This document shows positions 9,748-18,413 of a stretch of 64,000 bases of DNA, piece by piece. The stretch lies in assembly GCF_038007285.1 (NCBI RefSeq), contig NZ_JBBOWX010000001.1, positions 2,125,501 through 2,189,500 of the forward strand, written 5' to 3'. The translations under genes were made by a program, and so were the position numbers. This stretch comes from Sporosarcina sp. FSL K6-3457. GTDB taxonomy: Bacteria; Bacillota; Bacilli; Bacillales_A; Planococcaceae. Positions within the stretch are counted from its first letter, which is position 1; the number at the start of each line of letters is the position of its first letter. The notes below the pieces were generated by a model that was not told the origin of the DNA, did no database searches, and saw only the letters and a list, made by a program, of their open reading frames with translations.

Positions 9748-9774
9748 AACCTCCTCATCGCGGGGAGGTTTTTT
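9748..9774 (+). terminator. intrinsic terminator after kinase gene
   Basis: AACCTCC (9748-9754) pairs with GGAGGTT (9764-9770) and is followed by a T run. Confidence 0.85.
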
Positions 9775-9955
9775 GCTTTGTAGAAATATGTAAAGTGTCG
9801 GCACCTTTTATTGTAATTGTTGGAAGATACCAGTTCTCAATGGATGGGCCCTATGATAAACTTGTTTTATAGGAGTCCTTTGAATAATTGGCGAATCGGC
9901 ATTTGTATTATGTTGCTTTTATTTTTACACATTAAAGGACGAGAGGAGGGAATAG

Positions 9956-10801
9956 ATGACTACTATAACAAAGTGGTTCGTAATCATTGTAATCGCTATC
10001 GTTCTCTTACCAATCCTATTTATCTGGGCGCCTATTCTGTTTACTGTGGCAGTACTGACTGGGATTATCCTAGTAAAACTTAAGTTTCCGATGATAAAAG
10101 GAGCAGTAGGTGAATGGCAGGTGAATCGTGTATTGAGTACTCTGGGACCGAATTATTCACTATTTCATGATATATATGTACCAAATAGCGAAAGAGGAAC
10201 AACTCAGGTGGATCATGTGGTTACCTCACCTTATGGCATCTTTGTCATTGAAACAAAGCATTATCAAGGGTGGATATTTGGTAAGGAAAACCAAAAGTAC
10301 TGGACTCAGGTTATTTATAAACGAAAAGAAAAAATGTATAATCCCATTTGGCAGAACTATGGTCATGTACAAGCATTAAAAAACTATATTGGTAAAGAAG
10401 ACTCTTCGTATTTCCATTCTATTATTGCATTTTCTAGTCAATCCACTTTAAAGTTTGAAAATCGCTTTAAATCAGCAAGAGTCATTCAGTTTCCCCAACT
10501 GACAAGGGTAATTAAAGAATGGAATGTACATAAAATAAGTGATTTTGAGTTGCAGGAAATTAACCGAAAGCTCGAAGCAATCTTGATTGAAGATAGGAAA
10601 GTAAAGAAGAGAATCAGGGACGAACATGTTCAAGCAATTCAGACGAATCGCAAAGAAAAGGTGTGGAAAGAAAAAGAAAGCATTCAGCCGAATGCTTGTC
10701 CAAAGTGCAAAAGTGAGTTGTCTTTGAAGACAGGAAAGTATGGAGCTTTCTATGGGTGCAGTAACTTTCCGAAGTGTAGGTTTACAAAGAAAGTATCTTA
10801 G
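9956..10801 (+). CDS. NERD domain protein with C4 zinc ribbon
   Basis: Membrane-tethered nuclease-like protein of 281 residues. Two N-terminal hydrophobic segments (about 7-23 and 25-42) are followed by a NERD domain (about 48-165). That domain carries the PD-(D/E)XK residues Asp86 (QVDHVV), Glu99 and Lys101 (VIETKHYQG). A topoisomerase-type zinc ribbon at the C-terminus has Cys248, Cys251, Cys268 and Cys274. This layout is common in Bacillales. A role in DNA or RNA processing is assumed from the fold and is not proven. GAGGAGGG precedes the ATG. Confidence 0.85.
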   Translation: MTTITKWFVIIVIAIVLLPILFIWAPILFTVAVLTGIILVKLKFPMIKGAVGEWQVNRVLSTLGPNYSLFHDIYVPNSERGTTQVDHVVTSPYGIFVIETKHYQGWIFGKENQKYWTQVIYKRKEKMYNPIWQNYGHVQALKNYIGKEDSSYFHSIIAFSSQSTLKFENRFKSARVIQFPQLTRVIKEWNVHKISDFELQEINRKLEAILIEDRKVKKRIRDEHVQAIQTNRKEKVWKEKESIQPNACPKCKSELSLKTGKYGAFYGCSNFPKCRFTKKVS

Positions 10802-10835
10802 AAGTTTGGCTTGTATTGTCAAAAGGAGTGTTTTT

Positions 10836-11609
10836 GTGAATTATAAAATTGCATTTTTTGATGTTGATGGAACGATAACGAATCATCAGGACGGTAGTAT
10901 TTCAACAAAAACCAAAGATGCTATTCAGGCATTAAAAGATAAAGGATTGAAGGTCGTAGCTGCAACAGGTCGGCCGTTATCAATGTGTCAAGATATTAAA
11001 GAATTAGGAATCGATACGTTTATTACGGCGAATGGAGGCTATGCGAAGCACGAGTCACAGGTAATTCATAAAATAGCGATGGATCAACGGAACGTTCAGG
11101 ATGTATTCGAATTCGCGAAAGCTGAGAATCATGGCTTGTCCTTCTACACTGAAGAATTTTATATGAATGGGGTAAAGAATCCTCAAATTCTGAAGGCCTT
11201 GAAGGAAACATTATTTCTACAAGAGTACCCTACAACAGATGAATTAATTTACCGGCAGGATGTCTATTTGATGTGTTTGTATGCCTCAGATCAAATGGTA
11301 AGGAAATATAGCTCTCACTTTCCTCATCTAACATTTTTGAGATGGCATCCTTTTGTGTTGAATGTATTGCAAGAAGAGGTCTCAAAATCGGTAGCTATTC
11401 GAAAAGTACTGAAATATTTCGATATTGATAAATCAGAAGCGATTGCATTTGGAGATGGAGAGAATGATATCGACATGTTAGAGTATGTAGGTTTGGGAGT
11501 AGCGATGGGGAATGGAAATGAAAAAGTGCGATCAGCTGCTGATTTTGTAACGAAAAAATCGAGTGAAGAGGGAATTGAGTTTGCTTTAAAAGAGATCGGT
11601 ATATTGTAA
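10836..11609 (+). CDS. Cof-type HAD hydrolase (intact copy)
   Basis: Probable sugar- or nucleotide-phosphate phosphatase of the Cof/YwpJ group. Motif I is FFDVDGT with the nucleophile Asp and the +2 Asp, motif II is AATGRP, motif III is the Lys in SKSVAIRK, and motif IV is GDGENDIDM. GTG at 10836 lies 7 nt after AAAGGAG. ATG codons further upstream would add a tail unrelated to the family. A nearly identical but broken copy lies at 13132-13859, and the similarity continues for about 35 bp past the stop codons. Confidence 0.85.
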   Translation: MNYKIAFFDVDGTITNHQDGSISTKTKDAIQALKDKGLKVVAATGRPLSMCQDIKELGIDTFITANGGYAKHESQVIHKIAMDQRNVQDVFEFAKAENHGLSFYTEEFYMNGVKNPQILKALKETLFLQEYPTTDELIYRQDVYLMCLYASDQMVRKYSSHFPHLTFLRWHPFVLNVLQEEVSKSVAIRKVLKYFDIDKSEAIAFGDGENDIDMLEYVGLGVAMGNGNEKVRSAADFVTKKSSEEGIEFALKEIGIL

Positions 11610-11761
11610 GTGTTTTCTAATATAGGACCCCCTGGTAGAAGTAAAACCAAATGGTGGAACAGAGGCGAGATAATCTCATCATTAGATAGAAAGAAGCTGG
11701 AGCTTCCAGAAAAGTATGATAAAATAAAGGCGTAAATTAGTTGTAAAAAGGAGCATTTTAC

Positions 11762-12442
11762 ATGGACAAATACAGCATCATTTTATTTGATTTAGACGGG
11801 ACACTTTCAGATCCCAAAATAGGTATTACAAAATCCGTTCAATATGCATTAGCCAAATTAGGGATTGATGAGCCTGATCTTGATAAAATGGACTGTTTTA
11901 TCGGTCCACCCCTACAGGATTCATTTGCGGAATATTACAGTTTCGACGAGGAGAAAACAAATAAAGCAATTGATTTCTATAGGGAGAGGTTTAAGGACAA
12001 GGGGCTATTCGAAAATGATTTATATTCCAGTATTCCTTTACTTTTAAAATCACTAAAAGAGCTACAATTCACATTGGTTGTTGCAACTTCAAAGCCAACT
12101 GTGTTTGCTGAAGAAACCCTACAGCATTTTAACATTAAGCAGTATTTTGATCTAGTGGTTGGCAGTAATCTTGATGGAACGCGAACCGCCAAAACTGAAA
12201 TTATTCAATACATAATAGATGCATATGATCATCATACGCTAGATAACTTTATTATGATAGGGGATAGGAAGCACGATATTATTGGAGCAAATAATACAGG
12301 TATTGACTCAATTGGCGTCACTTACGGATATGGTTCGTTCGAAGAATTGAGACATGCTAATCCCACGTATATTGTTAATAGTGTTGACCAGTTGAAAGAT
12401 ATTCTTTTACGGGATGATGTTAGAAAGAGGGCAAGTCGATGA
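11762..12442 (+). CDS. HAD-IA hydrolase, phosphoglycolate-phosphatase-like
   Basis: Phosphatase of 226 residues with motif I LFDLDGTLSDP, motif II VVATSKP, a Lys before VVGSNLDGT and motif IV MIGDRKHDIIGA. The helical cap after motif I puts it in subfamily IA, like Gph/PpaX. The exact substrate is not determined by sequence. AAAAGGAG precedes the ATG. The GNAT gene starts inside its stop (ATGA overlap), so the two are translated together. Confidence 0.85.
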   Translation: MDKYSIILFDLDGTLSDPKIGITKSVQYALAKLGIDEPDLDKMDCFIGPPLQDSFAEYYSFDEEKTNKAIDFYRERFKDKGLFENDLYSSIPLLLKSLKELQFTLVVATSKPTVFAEETLQHFNIKQYFDLVVGSNLDGTRTAKTEIIQYIIDAYDHHTLDNFIMIGDRKHDIIGANNTGIDSIGVTYGYGSFEELRHANPTYIVNSVDQLKDILLRDDVRKRASR

Positions 12443-12987
12443 AGAACATGTTTCCTATAATTGAAACTGAAAGATTAATTTTACGACAAGTAACAACCGA
12501 GGATGCTACAGATATGTTTGCCTATTTATCTGACCAAGATGTGGTGGAACCTATGGGGCTAGACCCTTTCGAAACAGTAAAAGACGTCTGGGATGAAATT
12601 GGGTGGTATACATCTATATACGAAGAAGGTACGGGAATTAGGTGGGGAATCACTCTTAAAGATTCTGGTAAGGTGATAGGAAGTTGTGGCTTTCTGAATA
12701 GGATTCCAAAGCATTATCGCGCAGAAGTGGGGTATGAGGTTAGCAAAGATTACTGGGGACAAGGGATTGCTAGTGAAGCATTAGAGGCTGTTGTGAAGTA
12801 TGGTTATCATCATTTACAGCTAGAAAGAATAGAGGCTTTAATTGAACCGGCGAATGTTGCATCGCAAAAATTGGTAGAGAAGCAGGGCTTTGAAAAAGAG
12901 GGATTGCTGCGGCATTATGAGTTTGCACGTGGTAAATTCGATGATTTATATATGTACTCTATCATAAAGACGGATTTCCAATCTTAG
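12439..12987 (+). CDS. GNAT acetyltransferase, RimJ/RimL-like
   Basis: Transfers an acetyl group from acetyl-CoA to an amino group. The fold is recognised by ETERLILRQVTTEDA at the N-terminus, the acetyl-CoA loop VSKDYWGQGIASEAL (Q-x-x-G-x-A), and the C-terminal IEPANVASQKLVEKQGFEKEG. This is the RimJ/RimL/YdaF type that acts on protein N-termini or small molecules. The target is unknown. It is translationally coupled to the HAD gene by a 4-nt overlap. Confidence 0.85.
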   Translation: MKNMFPIIETERLILRQVTTEDATDMFAYLSDQDVVEPMGLDPFETVKDVWDEIGWYTSIYEEGTGIRWGITLKDSGKVIGSCGFLNRIPKHYRAEVGYEVSKDYWGQGIASEALEAVVKYGYHHLQLERIEALIEPANVASQKLVEKQGFEKEGLLRHYEFARGKFDDLYMYSIIKTDFQS

Positions 12988-13131
12988 TGAGAATTGAGTA
13001 ACAAGTTTTGTGGGTGGAGATGGTTAATTATGTCAAGTGGAAGTTCTAGGAAATAGGTTGCAATGCTGGCTTCAAGAAAGAAATATATCATAGTCGGTGT
13101 CCTATCGCGGGAACTTAAAAAGGAGAAAAGC

Positions 13132-13859
13132 ATGGGCTATAAAATTGCATTTTTTGATGTCGATGGAACGATAACGAATCATAAAGACGGTAGTATTTCA
13201 ACAAAAACCAAAGACGCTATTCTTGCATTAAAAGATAAAGGAATGAAGGTCGTGGCGGCAACAGGACGGCCGTTATCGATGTGTCAAGATATTAAAAGCA
13301 CGATTCACAGGTAATACATAAAATGGCGATGGATCAACGGAACGTTCAGGATGTATTTGAATTTGCGAAAGCTGAGAATCATGGCTTGTCCTTCTATACT
13401 GAAGAGTTCTCTATGAATGGGGTACAGAACCCTCAAATTCTGAAGGCCTTGAAGGAAACATTATTCCTACAAGAGTACCCTACAACAGATGAATTAATTT
13501 ATCGTCAGGATGTCTATTTAATGTGTTTGTATGCAACTGATCAAATGGTAAAGAAATATAGCTCTCACTTTCCTCATTTAACATTTTTGAGATGGCATCC
13601 CTTTGTGTTGAATGTATTGCAAGAAGAGGTCTCAAAATCAGTAGCTATTCGAAAAGTACTGGAATACTTCGATATTGATAAATCAGAAGCGATTGCATTT
13701 GGAGATGGAGAAAATGATATCGACATGTTAGAGTATGTGGGTCTAGGAGTAGCGATGGGGAATGGAAATGAAAGAGTACAATCGGCGGCTGATTTTGTAA
13801 CGAAAAAGTCGAGTGAAGAGGGAATTGAGTTTGCTTTAAAAGAGATTGGGCTATTATAA
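13132..13859 (+). pseudogene. decayed duplicate of the Cof-type HAD gene
   Basis: The DNA is nearly identical to 10836-11609, with the same AAGGAG-type ribosome binding site, but starting with ATG. After 'gatattaaa' about 46 nt present in the intact copy are missing, which shifts the frame and stops translation near 13314. The second half (13323-13859) is still open and retains motifs III and IV. The cap/motif II junction is lost, so the product should be inactive. The two copies flank a HAD and a GNAT gene in direct orientation. Confidence 0.9.
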
Positions 13860-14053
13860 GCGAATTCTAATATATACCTCGCTGGTAGTTGTAAAAACCA
13901 AGGAGCGTATAATTGCTGAGCACAGATCTGATTAGACTCTTTTCAAATTGGTCAAAAATGCACTCAATAACAGTGCTGCCTATTCTTCAAATGGGATTGG
14001 TTGTTGCATCTTCTATTATTGGTGCTATTGCGGTTTTACGGAGGAGGTACACC

Positions 14054-14938
14054 ATGCATCCAATTAACGTCGATGTAGTCACAAGAATAATCGCTGAACA
14101 ATTTCCCGAATGGGCTAGTTTAACGATTAAACCAGTCAAACATAGCGGCAACGACAATAGAACATTCCACTTAGGGGAGCAGATGAGTGTTAGGTTACCA
14201 AGTGCGGCATCTTATGTTCCTCAAGTAGAGAAAGAACAGCGATGGTTACCCGTGCTAAGCAAAGAACTTTCTCTACCCATTTCTACACCTATTGCGAGAG
14301 GTGACCCAAGTGAGGCTTATCCGTGGCCTTGGTCTGTGAATCAGTGGATAGAGGGGGAAGCCTTGTCGCTAGAAAATGTAACTGATTTGAATCAGTTGGC
14401 AATCGATTTAGGAACATTTTTATTAGACCTACAATCGATTGATGCCAGTGGGGGTCCTTTAGCTGGCGAGCATAACTTTTATAGGGGTGGCTCGATAGCT
14501 GTTTACGACGAAGAGGCTAGGAATGCCATTGACAATAATCGTGATATGTTTAACGAATCGTTATTGAAAGAGTTATGGCAACGGGCATTGGCATCTACTT
14601 GGCAGGCAGAGCCCGTTTGGGTTCATGGAGATATCGCACCGGGGAATTTATTGGTGAAAGATGGGCAGCTGTGTGCCGTTATTGATTTTGGTATCTTGGG
14701 TGTAGGAGATCCAGCTTGTGATGCGGCGATGGCCTGGACCTTTTTTGATGATGAGAGTCGAAAGATATTCAAGAACACATTACAGATGGATGAAAAAACG
14801 TGGAATCGAGCGAGGGGGTGGGCTTTGTGGAAGGCTTTAATCACCTATGATGCACATAAAAATACGAACAAAGCCATCGTAGAAGGGGCTTATCGGGTTA
14901 TTGATATCATCGGCAGGGATTGGGAATGCTTGGGCTAG
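14054..14938 (+). CDS. APH-type phosphotransferase
   Basis: Kinase-fold enzyme of about 294 residues in the aminoglycoside/macrolide phosphotransferase superfamily. The catalytic loop is VWVHGDIAPGNLLV (HGD...N) and the metal-binding motif is VIDFGILGVGDPACD. The N-lobe has NRTFHLGEQMSVRLPS. Similar chromosomal proteins often phosphorylate unknown small molecules, so drug resistance is only a possibility. GGAGGAGG precedes the ATG at 14054 at good spacing. The frame stays open back to a TTG at 13913 with its own AAGGAG. That longer form would add 47 residues with one membrane segment. Confidence 0.8.
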   Translation: MHPINVDVVTRIIAEQFPEWASLTIKPVKHSGNDNRTFHLGEQMSVRLPSAASYVPQVEKEQRWLPVLSKELSLPISTPIARGDPSEAYPWPWSVNQWIEGEALSLENVTDLNQLAIDLGTFLLDLQSIDASGGPLAGEHNFYRGGSIAVYDEEARNAIDNNRDMFNESLLKELWQRALASTWQAEPVWVHGDIAPGNLLVKDGQLCAVIDFGILGVGDPACDAAMAWTFFDDESRKIFKNTLQMDEKTWNRARGWALWKALITYDAHKNTNKAIVEGAYRVIDIIGRDWECLG

Positions 14939-14966
14939 TATCTATTTGAATATACGAGGTGAATAT

Positions 14967-15014
14967 ATGTTGAATACTTTTCTTTTGAAGCACCCCATCA
15001 TACTTAGCCTGTAG
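14967..15014 (+). CDS. possible 15-residue leader ORF
   Basis: ATG at 14967 after CGAGGTG encodes about 15 residues ending in TAG. The stop lies in the 5' arm of a hairpin, AGCCTGTA (15006-15013) with TACAGGCT (15042-15049). The next gene begins at 15078. This resembles a leader-controlled layout, but no stalling motif is known here, so it is weak. Confidence 0.25.
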   Translation: MLNTFLLKHPIILSL

Positions 15015-15077
15015 GGTCGTATATTTTCTTTGGGTGACCTATACAGGCTGAGTCTTATCCCAAGGAGTTGGTGGCAA

Positions 15078-15341
15078 GTGAAGCTACATAGGAAAAACAG
15101 AAGTCGGTCTTATTATCGTTATCATCGGAACAGGGTTATTCAGCGAAAGCTGAAGATTGCCAAACAATTGGGCTGGCACGTTCCATATGAGGGGCAGTTT
15201 GCGAAAGGAAAGGTGCATTGTTCTTGTTGGATGTGTTCGCAGAAAACGACAAGAGATGGCTATCCACACGCACAAGTCATGCAATGGGAACGCTTGAGCA
15301 GCCAATTAGTGGATTACTTTGATGGTGATTATAGCCAATGA
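15078..15341 (+). CDS. small basic Cys-containing protein of unknown function
   Basis: About 87 residues, strongly basic at the N-terminus (KLHRKNRSRSYYRYHRNR) with HCSCWMC in the middle, a possible metal-binding knuckle. I recognise the sequence type as a conserved hypothetical of Bacillales but can assign no function. GTG at 15078 is 10 nt after AAGGAG. A hairpin with 8-bp arms lies at 15006-15049 just upstream. Confidence 0.55.
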   Translation: MKLHRKNRSRSYYRYHRNRVIQRKLKIAKQLGWHVPYEGQFAKGKVHCSCWMCSQKTTRDGYPHAQVMQWERLSSQLVDYFDGDYSQ

Positions 15342-15364
15342 AATTACTTTAATTTCCAAATGCG

Positions 15365-15925
15365 TGGTCTAACTCCACCGTCTTTAGACGGTATACGCTT
15401 TTAGCCTTCCCTTTCGATGTCCATACTTGGGATGAGGTGAAAAGTATGGACGGATACCGAAAAAATAGTCATGCGGTTTTTGATATCAAGTATCATGTAA
15501 TCTGGGTAACGAAATACAGATACAAGGTGTTACACGGCCCAATTGCCATAAGAACAAGGGAATTAATCAGGCAAGGATGTGAAGCAAGGGAAATTACAAT
15601 TATGCAATACCTCAAAGGAAGATCATCAAGACTACTTCAGGAGCAATTTCCTGATTTGAAAAAGAAATATTGGGGACAGCACTTATGGGCAAAGGGCTAT
15701 TTTGCGCGACTGTTGGAACCGTAGATGAAGAAATGATTAGAAATTATATCGCTAACCAGTTCAATGAAGACAGAAACGATATATTTAGGATTGAAGATTG
15801 AGTTTAGTCGATAGTTAGTTTGCTTAAGCATAAGGTTTTGAGATGACTTCAGTCATAGGACAACGACTTTAGTCGTAGACATTTATGTCGTAAATCCACC
15901 TGCTTTAGCAGGTGGTCGTTTAAGA
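15365..15925 (+). mobile_element. defective IS200/IS605-type element
   Basis: The left end has the subterminal hairpin ACCGTC-TTTA-GACGGT (15377-15392). The right end has small dyads (GACTTCAGTC, ACGACTTTAGTCGT, GACATTTATGTC) and the terminal hairpin CCACCTGC-TTTA-GCAGGTGG (15896-15915). Such imperfect palindromes with TTTA loops are what Y1 transposases recognise. Exact outer borders are uncertain, because these elements make no target duplication. The transposase inside is broken. Confidence 0.7.
15446..15801 (+). pseudogene. tnpA: IS200-type transposase TnpA, degraded
   Basis: The N-terminus YHVIWVTKYRYKVL and the segment MQYLKGRSSRLLQEQFPDLKKKYWGQHLW are typical of Y1 TnpA. Roughly 30 residues between EITI and MQYLKG are missing, and these would carry the His-x-His metal motif. 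Near 15700 one T is lacking (TATTTTGCG), so the frame breaks. Adding one T restores FCATVGTVDEEM and runs to the TGA at 15801, including the region of the catalytic Tyr. With the HUH motif gone it cannot be active. Confidence 0.85.
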
Positions 15926-16212
15926 GAACTTTCCTCTCATGTGAAAGAGTAGTACACAGGTTAAAGTCTCTTATTCCAATAATAAGTCGCGATTGTTGAA
16001 AATCATAAGCTTAATTCCTCGTTTAAGATATGAAGGGGTTAGGCTTTTTTATCTTTCAAAATCCTTAACGCTGTAAATTGGCTGAATAATCGTTGGATCT
16101 ATTTGGCAGTACTTCTTTATACAATAGCTATATATCAAATTAAGGAACTAGTAGTTACGATTTTTTAATACTTATTTTCGGTATAAGCAATAAATTTTCA
16201 CATAATAAACTA
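15802..16212. other. non-coding gap: IS right end and a terminator
   Basis: It holds the right-end hairpins of the IS200-type element and then no gene. A stem of about 13 bp, with some G-U pairs, is formed by 16007-16019 and 16034-16046 and is followed by six T, so it is likely a terminator. The remainder is AT-rich sequence before the tetR promoter. Confidence 0.5.
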
Positions 16213-16265
16213 TTGACAGCTATACTTTTTAATGAGATAGTTCATATTCAGACCGATGGTTTGTA
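16213..16265 (+). promoter_or_regulatory. tetR promoter and operator
   Basis: TTGACA (16213-16218), a 17-nt spacer and GATAGT (16236-16241) form the promoter. Downstream lies CAGAC-CGATG-GTTTGTA (16249-16265). The same CARAC-N5-GTTTGTA layout occurs in front of the ABC gene at 16947-16963, so both are probable TetR binding sites. Confidence 0.6.
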
Positions 16266-16266
16266 A

Positions 16267-16923
16267 TTGGGAGGTGCTAATATCGCTAGAAATAGACATC
16301 CTGAAAAAACTATAGAGAAAATATTGAATGTATCTAGAGAACTGTTTTTTGAAAAAGGATATGATAATACAACAATGCAAGACATTATCAATCAAGGTTT
16401 AAGTAAGGGAGCAATTTATCATCACTTTAAATCAAAGAAAGAAATCTTTGAGAGAATTATGCAAGGTATAGGAGATGATAACAATTATGTCGTGAGAATT
16501 ACGAATACTCATAATGCAAATGCTTTAGAAAGGTTAAGAGAACTATTATATATTCGATTAACTGATGAAGAGAAAATTAAACTTCTCCAAAAGGCAAAGA
16601 CATTATTTGAAGATCCAAAAGTATTCGGTGAATTATACCAATTGAATATGAAATATACTACAGAGCAAATAAAAGAATTTATTAACCAGGGAAACGAAGA
16701 TTCTTCTATGAATTGTAGTTATGTTGAAGAGACGACAGAACTGATCACTCTATTCTTTAGTGTTTGGGTTGGAACTTCGCTTTACAATGTAAACCAAGAC
16801 GATTTTAAAACAAAAGTTGAATATTACGGTATGCTGTTTAAAAAATCAGGTGTTGATTTAATCGATGAAAGATTGTATACAGTATTATTAACTTACCATG
16901 AGAAAATAATAAAAGTTGCTTAG
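16267..16923 (+). CDS. TetR family regulator
   Basis: Repressor with an N-terminal helix-turn-helix (KTIEKILNVSRELFFEKGYDNTTMQDII...GLSKGAIYHHFKSKKEIF) and a helical ligand domain. The start codon is unclear. The only canonical codon in frame is TTG at 16267, but the good ribosome binding site GGGAGG (16269-16274) lies after it, 7 nt before an in-frame ATC at 16282 (then A-R-N-R-H-P). A rare AUC start is therefore possible. Matching operators at its own promoter and at the following ABC gene suggest that it controls both. Inducer unknown. Confidence 0.85.
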   Translation: MGGANIARNRHPEKTIEKILNVSRELFFEKGYDNTTMQDIINQGLSKGAIYHHFKSKKEIFERIMQGIGDDNNYVVRITNTHNANALERLRELLYIRLTDEEKIKLLQKAKTLFEDPKVFGELYQLNMKYTTEQIKEFINQGNEDSSMNCSYVEETTELITLFFSVWVGTSLYNVNQDDFKTKVEYYGMLFKKSGVDLIDERLYTVLLTYHEKIIKVA

Positions 16924-16937
16924 GCAACTTTTATTTT
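16911..16937 (+). terminator. intrinsic terminator overlapping the tetR stop
   Basis: AAAAGTTGC (16911-16919) pairs perfectly with GCAACTTTT (16924-16932), followed by ATTTT. It separates tetR from the ABC operon, which has its own promoter. Confidence 0.7.
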
Positions 16938-16964
16938 GACAACTTACAAACTGGTGGTTTGTAT
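16936..16964 (+). promoter_or_regulatory. ABC operon promoter with TetR operator
   Basis: TTGACA (16936-16941), a 17-nt spacer and TTGTAT (16959-16964). A perfect dyad TACAAAC-N5-GTTTGTA (16945-16963) fills the spacer and -10, where a bound repressor would block RNA polymerase. It matches the dyad at 16249-16265. Confidence 0.6.
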
Positions 16965-16976
16965 AGGAGGGAAAAT

Positions 16977-17711
16977 ATGATTGAAATTAATGATATAACT
17001 AAAAAATTTGAAAATTACACGGTATTAAATTCATGTAGCTTTAAAGGTGAAAATGAGATATATGGTTTGCTAGGGAAAAATGGTGCAGGTAAAACAACAT
17101 TATTTAAAATATTACTTGGATTACTGACTCCAAGTAAAGGATATGTAAAAATTTGTGGGAAAAACTCAAAAGAAGAGCGACAACAAGTTCTTCGTTTAGT
17201 TGGTGCTACAATTGAACAACCAAAGTTTTATTCTCATTTATCAGCATTTGAGAATCTTTCTATCCATTTAAGTTATATGAGCTTCGATGATAATGAATAT
17301 AAAATTTTAATAGAAGAGGCACTTAGTTTTGTAGGATTAACTAATGATATAGAAAAGAAAGTATCTAAATACTCTTTGGGAATGAAGCAGCGATTAGCTA
17401 TTGCTAGAGCCATTATTCATAAACCAAAGGTGTTAATACTCGACGAACCTATGAATGGATTAGATCCAATTGGTATTAAAGATATGAGAAATCTCTTCAA
17501 GAAACTCGCATTAGAGAAGTCTATGACAATATTTTTTTCAAGTCATATGTTAAATGAAGTTATGGCTGTGTCAGACCATATACTAGTTTTACGAGATGGG
17601 AAAATTGTGTTAGAAGAAGAAAAAGAAGTAATTGTATCTAGATATCAAGAGGATGTTGAATCATTTTTAATTAAATGTATGGAGGACTCAAATTATGATG
17701 CAATTAATTAA
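16977..17711 (+). CDS. ABC transporter ATP-binding protein, BcrA-like
   Basis: ATPase of an ABC-2 type exporter. Walker A is LLGKNGAGKTT, the signature is YSLGMKQRLAIA, Walker B is VLILDEPMNGLDP and the switch His is in FFSSHMLNEV. The GKNGAGKTT/SLGMKQRL wording matches the bacitracin/lantibiotic-type (BcrA) group. GGAGG precedes the ATG at 16977. The permease gene overlaps its end. It probably works as a homodimer with two permease copies, in drug or peptide export. Confidence 0.87.
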   Translation: MIEINDITKKFENYTVLNSCSFKGENEIYGLLGKNGAGKTTLFKILLGLLTPSKGYVKICGKNSKEERQQVLRLVGATIEQPKFYSHLSAFENLSIHLSYMSFDDNEYKILIEEALSFVGLTNDIEKKVSKYSLGMKQRLAIARAIIHKPKVLILDEPMNGLDPIGIKDMRNLFKKLALEKSMTIFFSSHMLNEVMAVSDHILVLRDGKIVLEEEKEVIVSRYQEDVESFLIKCMEDSNYDAIN

Positions 17712-18408
17712 ATTAGAATGTAAAAAAAATCAAATTCATTCGTATATTTTAATCTTTGTTATTTTATCTATTGCCATTCTTGGACTAGGCTATTTCTTTG
17801 CTTTAGTCTCGCATATTAAGCCGGAAGAAGCACAAGTAAATTCCGCAATCACGACATATGAATATGTCTTCAATATGGTTAATTTAATCTCATTAGCAAG
17901 TTTCTCTATTTTTTCTTCAGTGCTATTTTCAAAATTTATTATTGAAGAATATAAAGGTGACTCCCTTTTCTTACTGTTCTTATATCCAGTCAGTCGTAGG
18001 AAAGTGTTTTTCTCGAAGATTATTCTATGTGTTTCTCTTACTCTTCTATTTTCAATTACATCACAAGTTTTCGTCTATTTATTCTTCATGTTCACTGAAT
18101 CGATTGCACCAATTATGAATAATGATATATTTACATGGAATCTGATGATTTCTGTTTTACCAAATATTCTCTTTGTAAGTTTACAATCTGTTTTGGTAGG
18201 TTTAATAGCTATGCGAATTGGATTTACAAATCGTTCTCTTCCAACAACTATTATATCATCCGTTATTATTAGTGTGATTTTCTGTAACATATTAACAATT
18301 GGTAATTCTACAATATTGAATTTTGTTACTATAACACTTTATATAATCATTTTTTTTATAATAATTCAACAATCTAAACAAATTGATCTAATGGAATTAG
18401 GAGATTAG
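17695..18408 (+). CDS. ABC-2 type permease, BcrB-like
   Basis: Membrane subunit of 237 residues with about six hydrophobic segments (near 20-40, 60-80, 100-125, 140-165, 170-195, 205-230) and the short N-terminus MMQLIKLECKKNQ typical of BcrB-like permeases. GGAGG lies before the ATG at 17695, inside the ATPase gene (17-nt overlap). Together they form a complete transporter. Base composition is clearly more AT-rich than the neighbouring genes. Confidence 0.82.
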   Translation: MMQLIKLECKKNQIHSYILIFVILSIAILGLGYFFALVSHIKPEEAQVNSAITTYEYVFNMVNLISLASFSIFSSVLFSKFIIEEYKGDSLFLLFLYPVSRRKVFFSKIILCVSLTLLFSITSQVFVYLFFMFTESIAPIMNNDIFTWNLMISVLPNILFVSLQSVLVGLIAMRIGFTNRSLPTTIISSVIISVIFCNILTIGNSTILNFVTITLYIIIFFIIIQQSKQIDLMELGD

Positions 18409-18413
18409 AATAT

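Noticed and set aside
10740-10835. Longer start for the Cof-type HAD gene
   Set aside because: The extra 32 residues overlap the NERD gene in another frame, lack family similarity, and the GTG at 10836 has an ideal AAAGGAG.
11655-11735. Short open segment between the two HAD genes as a gene
   Set aside because: About 28 codons, no start site and no family recognised. At most a remnant.
15845-15920. Row of small dyads resembling a short CRISPR array
   Set aside because: The units differ in sequence, have TTTA-type loops and no equal spacers. They fit the right end of an IS200-type element next to the broken TnpA.
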